Assembly (NCBI GenBank): GCA_037178675.1
Contig: JAYMGJ010000680.1
Coordinates: 62,001-126,000 of the forward strand
Reading direction: 5' to 3'
Source of the DNA: Scleroderma bovista
Taxonomy: Eukaryota > Basidiomycota > Agaricomycetes > Boletales > Sclerodermataceae
DNA: 64,000 nucleotides
Below the pieces are notes generated by a model. It saw only the letters and a list, made by a program, of their open reading frames with translations. It was not told the origin of the DNA and searched no databases. Positions 58,518-64,000 of the stretch are shown piece after piece. A program made the position numbers and the translations under genes. Position 1 is the first letter of the stretch, and every line of letters begins with the position of its first letter.

Positions 58518-59224
58518 GAGTGCCGTAGAATGGAGGGAGAAAAAAAACGATGGCGACGATCCTCCACTGCAATCTGGGCCTTAAATTTGCAGCAGAGACC
58601 GGGATTCCGAAGAAACGGAATTGACCAAGCGAGACACCCCATGCTAAAGACTCCGCTCTGGAACGAGGACTTTGGTCCACACGATGCTTATTCCAGCAGA
58701 CACTTTGTCGTAACAAAGTGACCAGGCTTCGATGATACGATTTTGCTTCCGTCGAACCACTTTGCGTTCAAACAATCCGATTCCGCAAGATTTCCAGCGC
58801 CATGGACACGAGTTACATCTGTCTCCGGCGATGACCCACAAGGAGTGCAGTAACAAGAGGCCATACGGTGTTCCCTGAAGTTTCGGACAGTGTTGCATGT
58901 GGATCGTGGTCAAGCAAGACCTGGTACTTTGTACTCCGCGTTCGACACCATGACATCCATCCTGATAGTTTGTTTTCGTTGTCGGCATCATTGCCTAACT
59001 GCTCGGGTTGCAATTTTGCAGTTTGGCAGCTCTCCGGGTCAGGGAGCTTCAACCTGGGCCTTCTGTTCCACACAACGGTTCCATTTCCCTTCCCTACATG
59101 CAGCTTCCCAGGAATTCCAACGTTGCAGTCTTGCAAGCCGCATCCGTCGGTAACGAGAGAAAAGGGGCGTAGTCACGTGACATCGCTGGCATAAGAACTT
59201 CACAGGCGAGTTGTTCCATAACCA

Positions 59225-60090
59225 TCATGTAGTCTCCGTGTGCAACTCAACCTGTGTATCCGCGAATGCTTCAAAACCCTGTTCAAGACCACTGGTGTGA
59301 CACAAGATGACGAAGCTGCGAAGACGTGTCCCCTCAAGTTTTCAACAGGGAAGGCCCAGGCCGCCCAGCAATTCTGTTAACCAACGAGATGTCAAAATGC
59401 TCATCTTATTGTCCCTCCCAAAGGAGGAATGCACTTGAGTGAATCAAGACACTCACCGCTATGCTGCCTTGTGAGAAGCCACGGAACATGAGGAATGACG
59501 CCTCCTCCCCTCCAATCATCTTGGCAACCCTTCTGACGCAGCAAGTCTTGAACAATGCCAGAGAACATTGGCGTGCATCAAGTGAGTTCTGCAACGAGCC
59601 CAGATCTCCTACGCTTCGTGACGAAGTTATTGGAATTTTTCACCGTGGCGTTGTCGTGAAGGATGCCCAGTTTCCAGTCATGTGGCTCCTCGACATTGAA
59701 GACGTTGGCCTGCGGTGTCCAGAAGTCAGCAACAGGCAGAGTGCATGGGGGAGTTTCGAGCCAGGTAGGTAGAGTATTTGAGATGCGCGGTAACATTTTT
59801 CAAGTCTGCAAGGCGTGCCCCGAAGATCCAGCGGAATAACGCCCGACAGTTGCAAAGCAACAACTCATGATTATCGCGATCAGAAAAGCAAGTTGCGGTG
59901 TATCCAAGCCATCTGAATTTTCTGAGTTGGCAGGTGAGAGCTACAATCAACAGACGAGCAGTGCACCTCTTTCAACTCTAACTCCGAAACCATTTTGTGA
60001 GGCTTTTGCCGTTCTTGCAACAATTGCTCCAAACATGCACCCAGTTGGCGATATTATCCTCCTGCCGTTCGTTGGGGACACCATCCAATG
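59225..60090 (+). other. Duplicated unidentified coding-like unit R, right copy
   Basis: Plus-strand blocks: about 59262-59330 (RECFKTLFKTTGV and QDDEA), 59541-59770 (EVIGIFHRGVVVKDAQF, DIEDVGLRCPEVSNRQSAWG), and 59867-60090 (KASCGVSKPSEFSELAGESYN). Each pairs with a block of the left copy. The stretch at 59415-59456 (gaatgcacttgagtgaatcaag) is nearly unchanged between copies. As on the left, no single splice chain with an ATG could be built. Confidence 0.45.
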
Positions 60091-60092
60091 AA

Positions 60093-61580
60093 CTCGCTGG
60101 TGATAGTTTCTTTGTCGCCCAAATGCTTGCTTATTCCCCCACTGTGTAACTGAAAAAATCCTCTGCTTGCCACAGTACCACACCGGTCCCCTTTCAACCC
60201 TCTCAACATACTAACCCAATGCTAACTGGTAAATTATTTATACTTCTTTTGGGACTGTTACTCAGAGCATTTTTATTCTGACAAATTGTGCTCTGGTCGT
60301 CCTCCAATAGCTGCGGTAGCGGTTTCACTTACAGCCGACCACTTTCATAAAGTCAAGTTCACAATCCCCATCGAGGTCATACCGCTACTGGCAAAATGGT
60401 CATGCCGCGAATTTGCAACCGTTTCTTGCAGGGGATAATGGGAGTGGCCAGAGATCGGCACTACAAAGTTATTTGGCTTGCTGTATAAGGACGGAAAGAC
60501 GATAATGGTGCAGATAGTAAGTTCTGGTCGCTCCCTTCTCTATGTTTTGTTATGGTCTCCGTAGGGAGGATGAGAGGTCATATAACCCAACTGCCAAGTT
60601 TTCACGGCATTCACATTGGCTCTCCAAGCCGCCTCGAGCTTTATATTCGGATAGCCTGAACCCCTCAAGTGGGACGTTGCACGGACCGACCATACTGTGG
60701 CATTCGTACTCGCTCTCGTCCTGATATGAAACCCATGCTGGAGGTGCGTGCGCAGGTCCAGGGTAACACCCGCCCTTCGCGAGTGTCAGTAACAGCAACA
60801 GCAGGGCTAAAAACAATAGGTTGCCACGTTCATATGTACTTCATCGTGGTCCCGAGTCAAAATCCTAGTGCTCGGACATCATCTAGGATGGGCTGCAGCC
60901 TTCGAATCTCGAATCTCAGCAAGTACGTACGCCGTTTCTGGTCTGATAACTCGATCGATTGGAGATTATCTTGATCGTTCTGGCCCACTACTAAGTGACT
61001 GAGTAGTACGGATCTCAGCTAGGTTATGAGTGGATTTGTGCACGAAGGATGCAAAATGAGATGGTGACACGGCATGAAGGACCCAATATCCAAGAGACAT
61101 TAATTTGTGATATATATGATGCATTATTGAAGATAAACGACTGACGACGAGACTTACTCAACGTTGCAAATACAGCCCGGCCTTATGTAAATTCGCATTC
61201 TGATTGGGATTGATTGGTTTCCGAAATCGAGTCTTCGCTAGTCCACCATGTCCAACGTAGTTGCCATTAGCAATCGCATACATGGATTGGATTGTGTATA
61301 TCAACAAGGTTACGGCTGCTCGATCCGTTTTATAAACCTAACTGACAGATACTCATAGCTACGCCACTCGCGACACTCAAAATGAAATGGACGGTATGTT
61401 CGATGCCCACTACAGGCTCACAAGTGAGAAGACAATACACGTTCCTTGCTTCAGACAAGAGGTAATAGAGTAGGAACTTCGATAAACAGATATAATACAC
61501 ACATAGTATAGAAAGATAGACAAACCCGTTAGCAAGAGAACAACCAAAGAAAAAAACAGTCCTCCGTCTCATCTACGCCG
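60093..61580. other. Long stretch without a confident gene
   Basis: 1488 bases. A minus-strand open frame at 60816-60550 looks like a short secreted peptide (hydrophobic FLALLLLLLTLAKGG then Cys-containing) but begins with TTG and I found no ATG exon. Other open frames are short. No RNA gene or repeat recognised; this part is AT-richer, e.g. around 61120-61160. Confidence 0.4.
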
Positions 61581-63996
61581 TTACCTCCCGTCATTTTGGT
61601 CACCCTCCGTCTCAGCTGTCAACTCGTCGCCCGACCGCTCCTCTGATGCAGAACCAGTGCCTTCATTTCGATACCAAACAAATGGCTTTGCAATGTCGCA
61701 CACATATCTTATGGTGCTTGAGTCAGGGTTACCAGAATACGGCATGACTCTTGTGACGAGGTATCGGTTAGTGAGTCGAGTAGAGAGCAAAGCCAACAAC
61801 GATTTGAGGTTGTCGTTACTTGGAAGTGACAGCATGGGTGGTTTGTCTGAATAGAGATCGCAGAGGTCCGTCCAATTGGGGGCCATGACAAGATCCTTTG
61901 AAGATAGTCTGTGCTGCCTTGGGGCAATGTTCGCCATTAAAGAAAGCGACTCGAGGTCAGCAAAGAGGTTTCCTTCGCAGCAGAATTCCTTAGAGTCCGT
62001 AAAGTAACCATAGTCCCCCAGCTGTTCTCGTAAGGCTCAAGCACTGTATGTAAGGCATGTGTGCTCACTTTGATATCATCGGATGCGTCCGGGAAAATAC
62101 TGGGCACCCCGTCTATTTCGTAGCCACTGCAGTTACTCTGCCGATCGAGTATCATGAGACCCCGCCAGTCACGGCCGGGATCGTCTGTTCCCTAAATAAA
62201 TAGTGATACTAGTGCCAATGAGACATACAAAAAACTACCCACCTTAACATCGAAGGCTGTCCATTCACCTGATACGTCACCGAAACCGTGATCGTGAAAT
62301 ACCTCAAGTTTAACTCCATACATCCCTGAGCTCCTCCACATGACGGACGAGATCTGAAGGATGCTGGTTGTTCGAGGGAGACGGGTCTGCATAATGCAGA
62401 CCTGACCATAGCGTCCGGCCCCAGAACGCACTTTATTCATGTGTCGCGCATGCTCTGGCGTTCTGACCTTCATTTCCATGTATTTATGCTCGATATAGTC
62501 CCGCCATGAAGGTCGCGGAATTGTGTTTTCACCAGAAACGACATGTATCCAGTGCTTGCCAAAAGATAGTCCAAGGCCCACTACAAAACGATGGTTAGTT
62601 AGACTATCAGAATAGACTTTGATGCAAAGGGATTCTGTGCTAGTCAGCGTGAGCGTGTCTCCTGTGAATTTTATTGGATACGTGGCGCAGGAAGTGAAAC
62701 CATTCTCGGTGAGTGCGCTATCGTCGACTTCGAATGTGGTGCTGTGATGCGGCAGGTCTTGGTATCTGAGATAGGCTTGACGCAATCGCAGAGGTCCCTC
62801 TGGACGAAATCGTTCATCGTACAGCACTGGGCATCTATAGTAATTAGACTCCCACAAAGCCAAAGCGATGGCCACTGGTGGATCCAATGGACCAAGAGTG
62901 TGCGAGAGCTGCGACAGGGACGGAGGAGCAGCCAAATTTGGATTCCGCGATTGGTGATTGGGAATGTCCCGAGTCGATCCTCGACCGAGTCCAGCTCTTC
63001 TCCTGGGACGTCCTCTTTGATATATTGGATGAATTCGTCGTGACCCATGAGCTCCATCCTACCACAATACTGGAAGCAGCTCGGGTCATCCGCAAGAATG
63101 CTGCCAGTCCGCACGTTCCAGTTCCATGCGAAGATGCTTTGATCGTTCGATGCGCGGATGATCTCCAGCTGAAGACGATGAAATGATTTCTTCCCTTCTC
63201 CATACAGCATTGGCATGTTCACGTCCAGAAGACCCATTAGCGAATAAGCTCGGTCCTCCACTCGCGTCGTCGTCCGATGGGCCGCCCACGACATGATTTG
63301 AGCGACACACGGACGGTTTCCGCAAAGCCCATGTTTCAATACATGCTCCGGTACTCCAGTGATGTCTACCAAGGTAGGTGCAAGCGTCCTCTTGTAACCT
63401 ATGCTTTGCCAATGCTTGTTGAGGAACTGAACGTTGCTCGGGGCTATCAGCTCTTGTAACGTCCACCCACGCGAGAACCACTCCGGCCATCCACTGAAAT
63501 CGGGATACCTCTCATGGTCACTCGAAGTGGGAAATGTTGGATCGGGGACATCGTGGAGGTACGCATAGCATACTTTCGCGTTTTCATACCACCGATACAT
63601 GGAATTGATGGCCTCGGATAGCTCTGCGCTGCTTCGCTTGTCGATGCAGCAAGTGTCGACCCACAGCCACTCATATCCGTCCTTCTGAGTCCGCTCGCAG
63701 CTCTGAAGGATCTTTCGGTAGCCATCACGCTGGCGAATTTCGTCTCTGTCCTCTACGGCCATCTTCGCGAGCTCAACCATCTCCTCATAATCCGCTTCTT
63801 TCCCGACCCACCGATGCGACAGGATCGCGTACTCTGTTTCCTCGTCACTGCCGAAGTCAAGGACTTTGGCTCGACAATCCACTCGCCTTCCCTCTGTAAT
63901 CAAACTCTCCCTCTCAAGAAAAGCTTTTACGTTGATCAGGCGCATGCTGCACAAGTGTGCATCAGCCTCGATGGGATCATCGATTGTGAATGGCAT
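61581..63996 (-). pseudogene. HET-domain protein gene with one frameshift
   Basis: Start ATG 63996, parts 63996-62243 (with a frame change near 62930-62960), 62191-62069, 62021-61581; about 770 codons. HET domain: YAILSHRWVGKEADYEEM near residue 55, YEWLWVDTCCIDKRSSAELSEAINSMYRWYENAKVCYAYL near 110-145, WFSRGWTLQELIAPSNVQF near 170, and RVEDRAYSLMGLLDVNMPMLYGEG near 245. After FPITNRGIQIWLLLRP the frame slips by one base, then continues as DPPVAIALALWESNYYR and LRLRQAYLRYQDLPHH. The rest (to NDGR) is open and has normal introns. HET proteins trigger death or growth arrest on non-self recognition in fungi. One indel in a long otherwise intact gene may be a recent mutation or a sequence error. 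Confidence 0.8.
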
Positions 63997-64000
63997 TCAT

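Larger units (their letters stand above)
58027..60092. repeat. Right arm of the dispersed inverted duplication
   Basis: Inverted counterpart of 6470-8604. It carries the 108-residue gene on the minus strand (58517-58031), its upstream flank (58520-59150, with TGCTGCAAATTTAA shared with the left arm just upstream of the gene), and unit R on the plus strand (59225-60090). A palindromic E-box GTCACGTGAC sits at about 59171-59180; the left arm has a repeated TGACG at the same place (7377-7392). Confidence 0.8.

Noticed and set aside
60550..60816. Small secreted protein on the minus strand
   Set aside because: The signal-like stretch begins with TTG and no ATG exon with a fitting splice site was found.
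61330..61572. Minus-strand 80-codon hydrophobic open frame
   Set aside because: Lies in the 3' flank of the HET gene; AT-rich sequence gives hydrophobic codons by chance.
1..64000. Transposons, LTRs, CRISPR, prokaryotic operons
   Set aside because: No transposase, reverse transcriptase, terminal repeats or regularly spaced repeats were seen; gene structure is eukaryotic throughout.

Overview
The window is nuclear DNA of a basidiomycete, most likely a mushroom-forming agaricomycete. Genes are interrupted every 50-300 bases by introns of about 40-80 bases with GT...AG ends, tRNA genes are of eukaryotic type, and several proteins belong to fungal or agaricomycete families (DUF7727-type membrane protein, Mmc1-like, HET, Pns1, Sct1/Gpt2). 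I saw no transposase, LTR, CRISPR array or viral gene. Exon models were built by eye from frame continuity, splice motifs and family resemblance; ends of conserved genes are more reliable than ends of orphans.

Layout. 1-5.6 kb: the 3' end of an Mmc1-like mitochondrial gene, a VanZ-like membrane protein and an RraA-like aldolase diverging from it, and a Gyp1-type Rab GAP. 5.6-8.6 kb: left arm of a dispersed inverted duplication, carrying a 108-residue orphan gene. 8.7-20.4 kb: a 949-residue protein ending in a HicA-like domain, a DUF7727-type membrane protein, Ap4A phosphorylase (APA2), a decayed SHE9/MDM33 copy, an uncharacterised fungal protein, and dihydroxy-acid dehydratase (ILV3) in 21 exons. 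21-32 kb: PEX5 and a 29-exon, 2309-residue ZNFX1-type helicase with CCCH, NFX1 and RZ zinc fingers. 32-38.3 kb: ETF-alpha, a broken cyclophilin tail, a BAHD-type acyltransferase, the intact cyclophilin, tRNA-Asp and proteasome assembly chaperone PAC2. 38.3-48.7 kb: RRP12, an Sct1/Gpt2 glycerol-3-phosphate acyltransferase, a four-pass membrane protein, tRNA-His with an intron, and PNS1. 49-56.5 kb: a membrane/coiled-coil protein, a mitochondrial PPR protein and cohesin RAD21. 56.5-64 kb: an F-box relic, the right arm of the inverted duplication with the second 108-residue gene, and a HET-domain gene with one frameshift at the window edge.

Most genes are housekeeping: ribosome biogenesis (RRP12), proteasome assembly, cohesion, branched-chain amino acid synthesis, peroxisome import, mitochondrial beta-oxidation electron transfer and lipid synthesis. 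They do not form an operon-like pathway. Several are divergent pairs with very short shared promoters (ZNFX1-like/ETFA 80 bases, RRP12/acyltransferase 90 bases, cyclophilin/PAC2 206 bases with a tRNA inside). The accessory material sits at both ends: the inverted duplication, the F-box relic and the HET gene.

The most unusual things are the inverted duplication with its orphan gene pair, whose two copies use a GC-AG and a GT-AG intron at the same place; the micro-exons (7, 9 and 13 bases) of ILV3; the HicA-like domain fused to a large fungal protein; the helicase with three kinds of zinc finger; and the set of recent gene fragments (cyclophilin tail, SHE9, F-box, HET).
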